Positions 24,446-35,865 of a stretch of DNA of 64,000 bases are shown here, piece after piece; positions within the stretch are counted from its first letter, which is position 1, and the number at the start of each line of letters is the position of its first letter. The position numbers and the translations under genes were made by a program. Source of the stretch: Apiospora phragmitis (Eukaryota > Ascomycota > Sordariomycetes > Amphisphaeriales > Apiosporaceae); contig JAQQWL010000011.1 in assembly GCA_038363925.1 (NCBI GenBank), positions 1,612,001 through 1,676,000 on the forward strand. The letters are read 5' to 3'. Below the pieces are notes generated by a model, which searched no databases, was not told the DNA's origin, and saw nothing but the letters and a program-made list of their open reading frames with translations.

Positions 24446-25143
24446 TTAAAGAGCAAAGAATGCAGCCAGGAAGCCCAGAAGTCCAATGCCAGAGCCAATG
24501 GGAGCGAGTCTGTTCATGGCTTGGGCGGCGTTCTTATGGTCACCGGTAGAAGTAGCAGAGTCACCCGTATCAGTGTTCGTGGCGGCGGCAAGCTTGGTCG
24601 AGTGCATAGTAGTCGTGAATGTCGAGTCGCCGCTGGTCACGGTCGATACGACGTCGACGACGCTGGAACTCGGCTGGGCGCTGTTGGTGGACGTGGCGGA
24701 GGCACCCGCCGACGTCAAATAGTATTGCCCGATGCAATCGTTGACGCACTTGTCGTGCTCCTTGTTCTCAGCAGCGGTTCCCTTGCTGAGAGGACAAGCA
24801 GCGATGCAGTTGTTGGTAGCGTTGACCTGTTGCGTATTCGGGTTGGGGACCCCAACGCATTTGGCCTCGCAGTTTACGTCACCAGTCTTGCCTGTTACGA
24901 GAGTAAGCGTTCGTCCGTGTGTTCGTGCGATAGTCCCTGAGGGGGAGCCTCAAACTTACAAGCATCGAGACAAGCAGTCTTCGCCGACTGCTCCGGAGTC
25001 AGACCAACCGTGGTGGTAGGGGCAGAGGATGTAGACTTCGTCTCCTTCACATCCATCGACGTCATCGTCGACATCAACGACGAATCTGCCGCGTTGGCAG
25101 TAAGGGCGAGCATACCCGCAAACAGAAGAGAGTTGAGCTGCAT
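24446..25143 (-). CDS. Small Cys-rich secreted protein with GPI-anchor signal
   Basis: No named family recognised. Exon 1 (24960-25143) and exon 2 (24446-24891), intron 24892-24959 (GTAAGT...CAG); 209 residues. Seen: signal peptide MQLNSLLFAGMLALTANAA; a Cys-rich core with repeating CxxxC pairs (CLDAC, CEAKC, CIAAC, CVNDC) spaced by 10-16 residues; a Ser/Thr/Ala-rich stalk; and a hydrophobic C-terminus (GIGLLGFLAAFFAL) preceded by small residues, as in GPI signals. The paired CxxxC pattern suggests four disulphide-linked helices. Probably a cell-wall or plasma-membrane protein. A TATA-like box lies about 155 bp upstream. Confidence 0.8.
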
Positions 25144-25296
25144 GTTGACAGGTAGATTCGGGAATCTAGCAGAGAGTGAATAGAAAGAAAGTTATAGAAG
25201 TGAGCGAGGGAGAAATGGACCAAAGAGACCTTGATTGTTGGAGATGTTATACTTCTTGGCAAAAGAAATCGTATGCCTCGTCTGGGGAGCGACTCC

Positions 25297-25304
25297 TTAT
25301 ATAA
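25297..25304 (-). promoter_or_regulatory. TATA-like box upstream of Cys-rich GPI gene
   Basis: TTATATAA, reading TATATAAGG on the minus strand, about 155 bp before the start codon at 25143. Sequence match only. Confidence 0.4.
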
Positions 25305-27274
25305 CGAGAAGCCAGGCGGCTAGAGCTTACGGCACCATATCAAGCAGGGCAGGGGAGCGAGAAACTAACGGCGTCCAAGCATTGCTTCCAAACACTCAAC
25401 CATGTAATACGCAACACACGGAGGCCTAGAGGACATGCCTTGACCCCCAGTCTCCCTAGCCTCGTGCTCATACACATCTCGTGCGCTGCCCTGCTGTAGT
25501 GATTTGGAGCAAGAATTTCCGGAGGGTCAGCCGGAACGACAATGTCAGTCCAAAGCCTAGAGCCCCTGGATGTGTAACGATGTAATGAATACAGGTAAAT
25601 AAAACAGATCGACATGAGCAATACGCGAAAGGATGGCGAGAGAGGAGTATTAGCCAGGACCGGACGGCGCAAGCCACCGCATATGGAAGCCAAACTGATG
25701 AGCTACCAAAGTCAAATAGAATGCACCCGTTGCCAATCTAGGCACCACATAGCAGGAGATGCGTCCGTTTCGATAATTTGGGGAGATCAGGTGGCCAATT
25801 TGAGTCTGATCGAGAGACTTTCTAGATGCATGGCATATGCAGTGTACAAGGCTGCGCAGTGACCCGGGACAAGACCGTTTGAGGGGCAATGTAATTGAGT
25901 CGTTTGAATACTCGTCTTTGAGTATGGCCCATGTCTGACTGGATGACTGGGTGCTCGAGTAGCAAACGCATGGTTTGGTTATCTGGTAGGTATGGCCAAT
26001 GTGATACTTGATCAGTATCTCACTACCAATGTAAGATACAGTCACTCACGATCTTCTTTTTCCGAACTTCCTGAACAAGCTTTCGTGTTCCGGGCCACCA
26101 GTGATCGCCCCTGGAACCTGGTATGCTCTTTTGGGTTTGCCATGATATCGGAGGCCCAGCCACCTGAGAACACTAATTTCAGGAGGAACGAACTAACAAC
26201 CTTTGCTCCCTGATTGCCACGGGACGCGCCGTATCGCCTCGAGCCAAATATAAACAAATACAACTACACGATTACAACTCGGTAGTAAATTGCTCGTGAA
26301 CGAGAAACCCGCGATTTGGCCCTGACACCCAGGGAGATTCGCTTACAAAACACGCACGCATCTCCCTCATCACCATACCATGTTCTATATTTCATTGCCC
26401 TCAAGATTGACATCGATTCTCTGCAAGCAACATGTCTATTGAGAAGACTACGTAGCCGTCCGATATTCGAGTGCCCAATATGTAGGCTGTCGGGAAGCTA
26501 ACCGGGCTGGAAGGATGTGAGTTTGACTCAACCCCGGACGAGCAACCGCTCCTCAGACTTGATAAATATAGGCATCGCAAGATCGCGACGAAATATGTCT
26601 CAGACGAAAACCTTTAAACTACATCCTTTGCGAGCGTTACTGGGATATAACGTGTCTAAGCCACGTGAACGACAATGTTGACAGATGGGCAGTTCCTGGG
26701 AGCAGCCACACAGACTAGCAGCTGCTGGTATCTGAAAGAGCAAACTTACCATACGTGCTGCTATGATTTCTATCGGATTTATCAGGTATGATTCTTTACT
26801 CAATAACTATCCAGCTCGCATCGCTAAACAGCCTCGATTACTCAAGCATCACCCAAAGCATTTCACATTCATTGACTTTTGGGCCTGTGAGACATTCATT
26901 CTCGCTCTACCCCTTGGTGGGCGTGACCCTGTGCCGTTTCTAACCGTAGAGGAATCCAGAGAGTGAATCTCCAATTTCTTCACATTACAGCCAGTATTTA
27001 TTTGCCAATCAAGGGCATAAGTACGTATTCTAGAGCATGTTAAGGCGCCCAAATTCAGCATTCCAATGTGATATCTTGCAAGTGCAGTAGAGGACGCCCA
27101 TATCCCGACGGAGTGGTAAGACATGTACAAGAGCCGAAAAGGGCCTCGAACATCTTAAGTGGTAGTGTGAGTTCTCTGGCACGCCTTTTCGAGATACATG
27201 TTTATATATATAATACGAGGTACGTCCTGCTGATGGATAGCTGAGTTACTTCGACAGCACAGCATTGCATCAGA

Positions 27275-27282
27275 TATAAAAG
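27275..27282 (+). promoter_or_regulatory. TATA box upstream of CBM14 gene
   Basis: TATAAAAG ends 63 bp before the ATG at 27346, close to the usual fungal spacing, so a promoter survives in front of this damaged gene. Confidence 0.55.
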
Positions 27283-27345
27283 CAGAAGAACGACCCCAAC
27301 ACACAAACCCACGGTCCACCACAGACCACTTTACCTACTGCCACA

Positions 27346-27656
27346 ATGTTGCCTCGAATTTGGGTCGTCGCCGTCCTCCATACGGCAACAGTAGCGGCAG
27401 CAGCAATGGCCCGGCTTGACAGCCGCCAAGACACCGATGGTGTCTGCGACATAATCTGCCTCGAAGAAGACGACATGGACCTGTTTGTCCCCGACCCCTG
27501 CAGCGCCGATTGCACCGAATACTACGAGTGCTTTTTGGGGTGCCATACCAACTGCAATGCCCCGATGGCCTGTCATAGAATCAAAATCTCCAGGTCTGCG
27601 ACTGGCCGCAGAACGTCGGGGAGTGTCGTCCAGTCTCAGACTGCTGTAGTGCTTGA
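27346..27656 (+). pseudogene. Secreted CBM14 chitin-binding (Avr4-like fold) protein, disrupted
   Basis: Begins with a signal peptide (MLPRIWVVAVLHTATVAAAA) and a Cys-rich segment matching the first half of a type-14 carbohydrate-binding module: FVPDP, then DCTEYYECFLGC. The second half of the module is in another frame: CPDGL at 27558-27572 and QVCDWPQNVGEC, then a stop at about 27656. Joining the halves needs one added base near 27555-27558, and even then a TAG interrupts the module four codons before QVCDWP. Intact CBM14 proteins bind chitin; fungal ones such as Avr4 shield hyphal walls from chitinases. With a frameshift plus a nonsense codon, this copy is probably inactive. If only the first frame is used it would make an unrelated 133-residue tail (to 27747). 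Confidence 0.65.
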
Positions 27657-28371
27657 AGGGAGTTACATACAATATCCTTTGGGGAACGAGCTCGACCCTG
27701 GCACGAAGGTCAGGTCTCCCTCACTCAAGCTTTCTATCGGTATTTAATGTATACTTACATTACTTTTGCTATCTGTTCTAGATTATGCAATATAGCGAAG
27801 GGGTGTCAAAGAGACAAATTTAGAATAGCAGAGACTAGAGGGCGTTAAGAAATCAGACTGAGACCATAGGGGAGGCAAATAGTACATAGTTCTTTTTCAA
27901 CTTCGATTTGATATCAAGTCAGCCATGCAGTTTCAGGGGGGGCCAGCTGCTGGAGGTTATAGGACGGTAATAGCCTCTACCAGAAGGAGAGTGAACCATG
28001 TGATTGATCGCGAAACCCTCAGAAGTCATAAGTGAGGCAACTGGGCGAAATGCATACCTAGTGAACCAATGCGGTAGTAGGTCGGATACAGTACATAAAG
28101 ATGGATGTTCTTCCGCTGTTTCTTACATAACATTGCTGCCCATAGATGGTGATCTTGATTGGATGAACATGTCTGATGGGGAAACTTCGGCTGTTCAATT
28201 GGAGATGCTATATCTACCTAAGCTTAGGCCCACGCCATTGATGCGCTCCCCCAACGCAAGAGCTTACAAAGGCCAAGGTATCATCAAATCGACGTCAACT
28301 CGACCAGCTCTTGGATTGCGACCGAAGCAAAGAAAGACAACTTCCACGCGAAACTTCGAAAACACCCGAAA
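27657..28371. other. Spacer, no gene seen
   Basis: 715 bp between the CBM14 remnant and EMC5; no supported frame. Its right end is the EMC5 promoter and leader. Confidence 0.5.
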
Positions 28372-28883
28372 ATGACTTGGTTCTCAAAGTCAACGACGAC
28401 CTTCGGGTTCCTGCTTTTGGCCCACGCGTAAGCCTACATCCATTCCCCCACCACTACCAACATGCTCGTTGGTTTCTTTCCGCAGCCACGTACTGACACC
28501 CACTCTCTCCCAGCTGCTACTCCGCCTACGAGCACTCGGCGCTGCAATCCCACCGAGCGGCGTCCCTCTCGTCCCTGAGCGCCACCACACAGCAAGCAGC
28601 GGCCTCGTCCTCGCTGCCCCTCGACATCAGCCTCGAGACCATCGTCGCGACCCTCGTCATCACGCTGGGCCTCGTGCTGAACACGGCGAAGCTGCGGCCG
28701 ATCCAGTGGCGCGTGTGGGCGGGCCAGATCGAGCGCGCGGGCGAGGAGGGCGCCCGGAACAGCAGCGGCGAGGTCGACAGGGACTACGTGGGCAACCCGT
28801 TCAAGCTGCTCGAGAGCCGGCCGGGCTTCGTGGATATCCGCAAACAGCGCAAGGAGTTCGCGGAATGGGTGAAGCGGCAATGA
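28372..28883 (+). CDS. EMC5: ER membrane protein complex subunit 5 (MMGT1/Kre27 family)
   Basis: Subunit of the EMC insertase, which inserts tail-anchored and multi-pass proteins into the ER membrane. Exon 1 (28372-28427) encodes MTWFSKSTTTFGFLLLAHAC, the first membrane helix; intron 28428-28513; exon 2 28514-28883; 141 residues. The family signatures CYSAYEHSALQ and, after a Ser/Ala linker, PLDISLETIVATLVITLGLV (second helix) followed by LRPIQWRVWAGQIE are clear, and the C-terminal FVDIRKQRKEFAEW tail is conserved. Length is normal and the frame intact. Confidence 0.92.
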
Positions 28884-29781
28884 GGAGGCTTTGCGTCTAC
28901 GAAGGGAAATGGCGAAAACGGGTGGCAAGGTTCTGGCGCAGTACTCTACATCAATCGTCAAAACAGTCCTAACGCAGGCTCTTCTGCCAAGAATGCATGA
29001 GCGGAGTTCACTCAATTGGGCGAATGCCATTTTGCATGTGGTGTAAGCGCTGCCTGCACTGATTTTCGCGGCCAGTGAAAGTCTGGAAGCGGATCCAAGA
29101 TACAAGACGGGATTTGTGCGATGCCTACCTACGTATATTGACCCTATCCCATGCATATAACCTCAAGGACTACCTCCCATATCATTTCCCCGCAGCTAGG
29201 TACTCGTTGCTTTGGAAACCGACTTGATTGAGTCCCTGGGCTTACTCGACTTGGTTGGAGGTATGTTACCCAGGCAGGTGCGTCCTCGAAGATATATGGG
29301 GCAGGGGCACGTTGAGGTTCGCTGCTTCCTCCAATACCGCAGATCCAACAGGCATACTTCAATATGGAAATCAGTAAATGACCAATGTTGCTTGGAATGA
29401 ATAGACAGGCACGAACAACCGCGTAAAATTCCAAGTCGCTTCGATTTAAACAAGTACACATACTCTTGTCAACTTGCCATCCCATTTTACAGTGGTAGAT
29501 CTCGGAACCATCCCCCTTTGTCTGTGTAGCAGGTTACCTTTATCACGAATACATACCTACTTACCTACCCAGGCACTCTGCAGACCATACTCGTGCTCGG
29601 GACCTTCTCTACCCTGGTTTGTGAAAATAGCCTGCTCGGATTTGGACAAAGTCGCTCTCGAATACTATCAGCCTCGAGGCTTCGATAACGACAATATGCA
29701 ACAAAGGCGTGCAACCCCATATCAGGTGGCGCACTCCCAGTCTCCTCCGGGGGCATTACCAGCACGCCCCCTCTGCCTGGA
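28884..29781. other. Spacer before MSH5, no separate gene seen
   Basis: 898 bp between EMC5 and the chosen MSH5 start. An ATG at 29696 opens a Ser/Pro-rich frame that could be the true MSH5 N-terminus if a base is missing near 29745; otherwise nothing is supported. Confidence 0.5.
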
Positions 29782-32700
29782 ATGGCACGCGGGTCGAGAT
29801 CCTCCAGTTCGACTCCGCAGGGGATCGACCGTCGACTCACCAGCTTATCGAGCCTGTTGGTTCCAGGCGCAAGATCCCGCCCGAGCCCTGCAGCCATATC
29901 TCGCGCATCTGTCTACTCTCCTCAACTACCACCGCATCCTGAAAGGCCACGCTTATCATTTCGGCCATCGTCACTTCGCGCATCCTCCTCATATCATAGT
30001 GTATCGTCTGAGGGTAGCAATGATGGGCATGATCAAGGTGATGATCAGTTCGGTGCTGATGATGCCGACGCACTGAACGAGGTTATCCTGGCTCTAGATA
30101 TGAAGAAGAATGGAGATCTCGGTTGCGCATATTACATTGCTTCCGAAGAGGCACTTTTTCTGATGGAAGATGTCTCAACGGCTGGTCCGGAAATTGTTGA
30201 GACTTTGCTTCTTCATGCGAAGCCAACGACGATTATGGTACCACCCCGTGTGTCTCAGGAGGCACATGACAAACTCCGACGTGGAGCCCACAGTGAGGGT
30301 GGGAGCGTCCAAGGTACGTAGTATGCCGCAGCGCGCAAGCAAGTACTAACATTCAGTAGATGGTGTGCAAGGAGCGTACATCTTGCGTACCCTCAAGTCG
30401 GCAGATTTTCAGTATGATGCTGGGGTGGACAAGCTTCTCGGTGTCCAGAGTCAGGTAGCTGCTTTTCACGACGTGCGTCGTGACATAATGGAGGATGAAC
30501 GGCTTGATCAAGAAGTTCTCGATCACCAGCACGGGCATTCACAAGAGTCGCGTATGAGACTAGGCACAATTATCAATCTTGAAAGCCGCCTCGCAGTAAG
30601 TACTGCTCTGAGCCAGTTGAAATGTGTAACTAATTCATGCAACTAGATTGGCTGCGCTGGGGCTGTGCTTGGCGATCTTCACCGCAGAAGAACGACTCAG
30701 TATCTACCGAATGACCCAGACGCGCTGGTTGCATTTTCGGTGAAATCTGTTGCAATGTTCACACTATTTGACTCGATGTTTGTAAATGCAGATACAATGA
30801 TGTCTCTGCAGATCGTTCAATCAGAGTTTCACCCCAACAGTCAAATGCGTGGGCCAGATAAATCTAGTTCAGGGGCAAAGGAGAACCTGTCGGTATATGG
30901 GCTATTTCACTATCTAGCTTGTACGCCTCAGGGGAGGCACAAACTGCGCCAAGCTTTCATGCGACCAAGCATCGACATTGAATTTATTCGAACCCGTCAA
31001 CGGACGATCGCTTTCTTCTTACGCCCCGGGAACTCTGAAACGGTCATGCAGCTTGGCAGAGATCTCCGAAAAGTCAAGAATATGCGTGCAACCATCGCGT
31101 ATCTAGAAAAAGGTGTGGATAGCCCTGGCCGCACTGCCTCCGTACGAAACGGCGTGTGGGCATCTCTCCAGCGTTTTGCCCTGTATGCCCTAAGAATACG
31201 TGATGCTCTTTCACAGATGATGGCCGCTGAAACTATCCCCGTTATCATGCGTGTTCTAGAGAGAGTTCGTCCAGGGCCCTTGGTTGATGTCGGCGAGTCC
31301 ATCAGCAGAACCATCGATTTCGAACAGTCTAGCGAGAGGGAGAGAACTGCGGTAAAGAGAGGTGTCGATGCCAATCTCGACGAGATGAAGCGACAATACG
31401 ACGGCATGGAGCATCTCCTCACTGAGGTTAGTGAAAAGATGCGAAGCGACATCCCTGAATGGGCTCAGCATTACGTACGCAACTGCGTTTTTCTCCCTCA
31501 ACTTGGATTTCTCACGGTCGTCTCGTTGGATGAGCAGACTGGAAAGCCTAACTTCGAGGGAGAAGGTCTTCACGACTTATGGGAGCAGATGTTTGTCACT
31601 GATGGGGAGGTATATTGTAAGAACCACAGAATGAAAGAAATGGACGAACACTGTGGCGATACCTACTGCATGATCATTGGTAAGAACATCAAACTGCCCA
31701 GTCTATGACTCAATGCTAAACGCCGTTTAGACCGGGAGATTGAGATATTACATGAGCTTTCAGTCCTTGTTCTAAATCACCAAGAAGCCATCCGTGAAGC
31801 ATCGGACGTCATAGGCGAACTCGACAGTCTCTTGGCAATGGCTGTTGGGTCAGGCAAATACGGATGGGTTGCCCCAAAAGTTGTGCTCGAGAATGTTCTG
31901 CAAATCCAAGGTGGTCGACACCCATTACAGGAGCTCGTGGTTCCTTCCTTCATCTCAAATGATTGTAGATTGGCCGGTGGCAGTGGGGATGACCACGACA
32001 GCGACCCCTCTGACGAAGGCGCAGCTGCATCTGCATCTGGAGACTTGCCAAGTACCGTGATATTGACAGGACCTAACCATTCCGGGAAGAGCATTTATCT
32101 CAAGCAGATAGCATTGATAGTCTACCTGGCACACCTCGGGTGCTTCGTACCTGCTGATCGAGCACGCATCGGGATCACAGATCGAATTCTAACACGCATT
32201 GCGACTCGGGAGAGTGTAACAAGGCAGGAAAGTGCCTTCGCCATAGACTTACGTCAAGCGGCGTTTGCAATGAACTTCGCGACGAGACGAAGCCTTATTC
32301 TCATCGATGAGTTTGGAAAAGGCACCAATAGCCAGGATGGCGCTGGTTTGCTCACCGCGTTATTAAGCCATTTCACGGGGCTAGGATCCGAAAGACCCAA
32401 GGTGCTTGCCGCTACTCATTTTCATGAAATATTCGAGAATGGCTTTTTTACAGAAAGTACTGAGCTAGCGTTTGCTCATATGGACGTCCACATCGATTTC
32501 GACGCAACGGCATCTGAGGACCAGGTGACGTACCTGTTCAAGTTGATTCCAGGACGAAGCGTGTCTAGTTTTGGCAGCAGATGCGCAGCGATGAACGGTG
32601 TTGACGAGGCTGTTGTAGAGAGAGCAGAGTTCATCATACTACTTCTTGCTCGCAACGAAGACCTAGAAGCCGCATGTTCCAAGCTGTCTGATGCGGAAAC

Positions 32701-32860
32701 TTCCAAGCTAGAAGAAGCAGAAGGAGTAGCTCGCACTTTCCTAGAGCAAGAAATAGAAGCAGTACAAGCAGGAGGGCGGATGCAGAAGACTGGCGGTAAG
32801 TATCGAGCCATGCTTGAGCAGATACTCGGTGCTGGGGCTTCGAGTTCTACCAGTACGTGA
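29782..32860 (+). CDS. MSH5: Meiotic MutS homologue Msh5
   Basis: Partner of Msh4 in the MutS-gamma clamp that stabilises Holliday junctions and promotes crossovers. Exons 29782-30313, 30360-30595, 30647-31679 and 31731-32860 (introns 46, 51 and 51 nt) give about 976 residues. After a Ser/Arg-rich disordered N-terminus come a connector domain (MKKNGDLGCAYYIASEEALF), the lever/clamp region (SLQIVQSEFHPNSQM; VYGLFHYLACTPQGRHKLRQ) and the ATPase: Walker A GPNHSGKSIYLKQIALIVYL, FVPAD, the ESVTRQESAFAIDL loop, Walker B SLILIDEFGKGT, and ATHFHE. The FVPA motif and the lack of a mismatch-recognition Phe-X-Glu domain favour Msh5 over Msh4. Intron 1 ends CAGTAG, a tandem acceptor that would add or drop one residue. 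The true start may lie further upstream. Confidence 0.9.
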
Positions 32861-33780
32861 TGCTAGGTTGATGAACGACATGTGGGATAGTTCGTTCAAT
32901 TTGAAGGACGTGTTTCGCTGTCGTGCATGGCTCTATGGATGGACTTGTTTGCTTTCTGGTTCTGGCCGGTCATGCTGACCGGGAGACTGAGAGTTATGCA
33001 CTATGGTCTTGGCTTTTGGGGTTGTTTCAAAGCGACATTGCACGACTATATTCAAGAGTCCGTTCCAAGGACGTTTCAGGGCCAATGCACCCACTAACTG
33101 GCAACCTGACTAGCCTGAGCTGATCTCATTGGTTTGCTATTTTTGCTCATGTTCCTGACAGGTAGTTGGTGGAACCGTTTGCGGCCTGCCATGTTCCAAT
33201 AGAGGTGGCAGCAGGAATAGAAACAAGAATACATCGGCCGAACATTCCACACGATTGGCAGGTGATTCTTCTGAGTCAGTTACCCTTTCCTGTGGTCTGA
33301 GCTTAGGGCTGGCAGAATAATCGAGTCGTGCGAGCACCTGTTCTGACAGAGATTGTATGTCCTCATAGAACCTCATCTTGACGGGTTCTGCAGCGCTTTG
33401 GTCTGCATTCAACATAGTCTCCTCAAGATGCAATGGATCGTCTTGCGGAGCACCTCACATGCCAACTTTGCTCGGTCTGGCTCGATCGCCAAGAGGGAAC
33501 GTGAGGTAGATTACGTGGACACCTCCCAGTCCGATGCTGTTGGCGTTGTCCGATGATGATGAGAGACAATGGCATATTTCCCTTCACGATGGTATATATA
33601 CAGCACACTGTGGCCTGCTAGTTAAAGATTGAATATTGCTCAGTATGGCATATCATGTAATTCTAGTACCATCATTGTCTTGCCTCATAGAAGGACTTGG
33701 CTTATACCATTGCAAAACGGCGAGTTAGAATAGGAGAAATAAGTGTGATGAAGACGGCACTCAGGCCCACACACGTCAAC
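32861..33780. other. Spacer, no gene seen
   Basis: 920 bp between MSH5 and the GPI protein gene. Small frames only. A TATATATA tract at 33593-33600 is a possible promoter element about 180 bp before the next start codon. Confidence 0.5.
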
Positions 33781-34514
33781 ATGCAGTTCGCTACTTTGTT
33801 TCTTTTGGCCACGACGTTCACCACTGCTTACACCCAGGTGCGTTGCATCTTGCATCCTTCAACACAAATACGAGTGATGCTGATAAAGATCGCCGCAGCA
33901 ATTTCCCACCCCAGCCTTAATCCGCGAGCGCAGCCTACCTTGTGCAAAGAACGACTCGACAATTAGTCACGACTCGACGACTGGTACCAACTCCACAACC
34001 CGTGGCAACTCCACAACCCGTGGAGACTCGACAATTCTTGGTACCTCGATGACTGGCCGAAACTCGACAACCAGTGGCAAATCAAGAGGTGAGAACTGAC
34101 AGTCATCTCATCCCTGTATATGAAAACACACGCATACACACACACACACACACACACAAGAAAGGGGTTCTCCTGCGGCGGCAGTGGCTGACCAAATTTT
34201 CGTTTCCTCTTGAAACAACAGGAAACTCGACCACGAAAAGCGATACCATCCGTGGCGGAGGAGCCGGCTCGGAATTAGGTTCCGTAGATGGCAACTGTTC
34301 ATGCGCCGGCTCCAGCTCCAGCTCCGGCTTTGGCAACAGCACTGGTAACAGTGTTAAGAGCGGTAACGGCGGCAAGGACGGCAAAGATGGCAACAGCACT
34401 GGTGGTGGTACTATGCCCCCTGTTCAAGCAGCTGGAAATGTGATCAAGGCTGCCGATGCCGGTGGGCTGGTCACGATCGCTGGGCTCGGTGTCGCGTTTG
34501 CTGTGTTCACGTAG
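33781..34514 (+). CDS. Ser/Thr/Gly-rich GPI-anchored surface protein
   Basis: Exons 33781-33837, 33899-34088 and 34222-34514 (introns 61 and 133 nt) give 179 residues. Exon 1 is a signal peptide (MQFATLFLLATTFTTAYTQ). Exon 2 encodes near-perfect short repeats (NSTTRG, NSTTRG, DSTILG, NSTTSG), each an N-X-S/T glycosylation site, from a repeated 20-bp DNA unit. Exon 3 is Gly/Ser-rich with NSTG sequons and ends in a hydrophobic GPI-type tail (GGLVTIAGLGVAFAVFT). No catalytic domain. Likely a heavily glycosylated wall protein. Exon 2 was placed at the CAG ending at 33898 because it alone keeps the repeat frame open; other nearby CAGs lead to early stops. No homologue recognised. Confidence 0.72.
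34136..34159 (+). repeat. CA dinucleotide microsatellite
   Basis: About twelve CA units inside intron 2 of the Ser/Thr-rich GPI gene; likely length-polymorphic. Confidence 0.85.
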
Positions 34515-35032
34515 AAGGCGCACCCATATTTCTATTGTGAAATGTGAATGTGTCACGGGACCGGCTAGGTCCGAGGAGAAAGGGGGTGGATGGATACTGC
34601 AGAAGGGGGGCAGTTTGGTTCGATGTTACGAAATGCCACATAGGAGCTGCTCAGAGTCAAGAAGAAAAAGGGGGGATTCGCACCGCCAACAACCATGAGG
34701 GTTGCCACCTAGAGTGAAAGATGATGGCTGATACGGGTCATATAGGTGTATAAAGACGAAGCAGAGTGGGTTACTCGAATGATATTTATATTATGAGTAT
34801 AACTGTCTTCAATGATTATTGAGATTGAGACTTCCTTCTCTTCCTGGACTGTTGGTTGACCTGCGGATTACCTATGAGAAATAGCAAAAGCCTGTATCGG
34901 GTATCATGTTACTTATGCGAAACCAAACATTATACAACTCCTGATTGCGTGCGTAATCCTGGCCATACGTAAAGCGATGCAGGAAGCATCGCCCTTGATG
35001 ACAAGGTCCGTTTCTTGTTTCATCCAATTCTA
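34515..35032. other. Convergent spacer, no gene seen
   Basis: 518 bp between the 3' ends of two GPI-protein genes; 3' UTR sequence only. Confidence 0.6.
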
Positions 35033-35865
35033 CTAGCTCCAGGCGAAAACGAGCAGCATAGCCGTCGCCGAAGAAAACAGCGCGCTGGTGAACAATGGCG
35101 CTTGACGCCTCGACCGGCTGCCGGCGCCCTTCTCCACGGGGGCTGCGAACGGGTCGGTGGGCAATTCTGGCGGCTTGGTGTCTCCCTTGCTGCCGTCAAC
35201 GATGGGGCTGTTGGACGGCGTGACGCGCGTCGACGTGGTCAGTGAGGTCTCCGGCGTCTGTTCAGGTGGTATCGAGGTGGCGGCGGTGGTGGTGGCAGCA
35301 GCAGTGGTGGTTGATGAAGACGATGTGGTGGTAGTTGATGCCAAGGGCGGCGGTTGGGGTACCGCCGACGGCTCGTCCTTGGCTGTGGTGGTGGTGCCTC
35401 TCCTCCTCCTCCCCTTTGCGTAGTAGTAGTAGCAGTAGTAGGCCGAGTTGACGCGGCAGTAGTAGCAGTAGCCTTAGCTGTGGTAGAAGCACCACTAGTA
35501 GTACTCGAAGAAGAGACGGGCCCCTTGAGCGCGGCGTTGCCGTTGCGGATCGCCGAGTTGGGGATCGGCATGCCGAGCAAGAGGCAGCTGGTGCGCAGCG
35601 GGATGAGCAGCGTGCCGAGCGACAGGGCGCTCTCGCACTCGTCGCGGATGCAGATGGCGACGGCGGGCAGGAACGCGTCGTTCTCGCGCACCGCTTCGCA
35701 GAGGCACCGGGTGTCGGTGGCGCGGCACGTGGACGACTTCTGCACGCAGTTGGCGGCGCAGAAGGGCAGCGACAGGAGGCCGGCGGCCGAGGCCTGCGGC
35801 TGGGCCGACCAGATCGAGACGAAGGCGAGGGCGAGGGGGAGCCAGCGTTGGCGTGGTATTACCAT
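35033..35865 (-). CDS. CFEM-domain GPI-anchored protein (frame interrupted)
   Basis: Secreted eight-cysteine CFEM protein, a fungus-specific family of wall or membrane proteins, some of which bind haem or act as effectors. Start ATG 35865: signal peptide MVIPRQRWLPLALAFVSIWS, then the domain with all eight Cys: CAANCVQKSSTC, DTRCLC, AVAICIRDEC and a final SCLLLG. A Thr/Ala stalk follows. The frame then changes within 35397-35417 (AAAGGGGAGGAGG region); the continuing frame is a Thr/Ser-rich stalk, ETSLTTSTRVTPSN, ending in a hydrophobic GPI tail (LFSSATAMLLVFAWS) and stop at 35033. The span is 833 nt, one short of 278 codons, so a single missing base explains it. The Asp that binds haem in some CFEM proteins is present (ATDTRC). 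Confidence 0.82.

Larger units (their letters stand above)
25144..27345. other. Long spacer, no gene seen
   Basis: 2.2 kb upstream of two divergent secreted-protein genes. Frames at 25650-26045 and 26763-26966 show no domain, signal peptide or splice pattern. It holds the TATA-like sites listed separately and an AT-rich part at about 27200. Confidence 0.5.
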
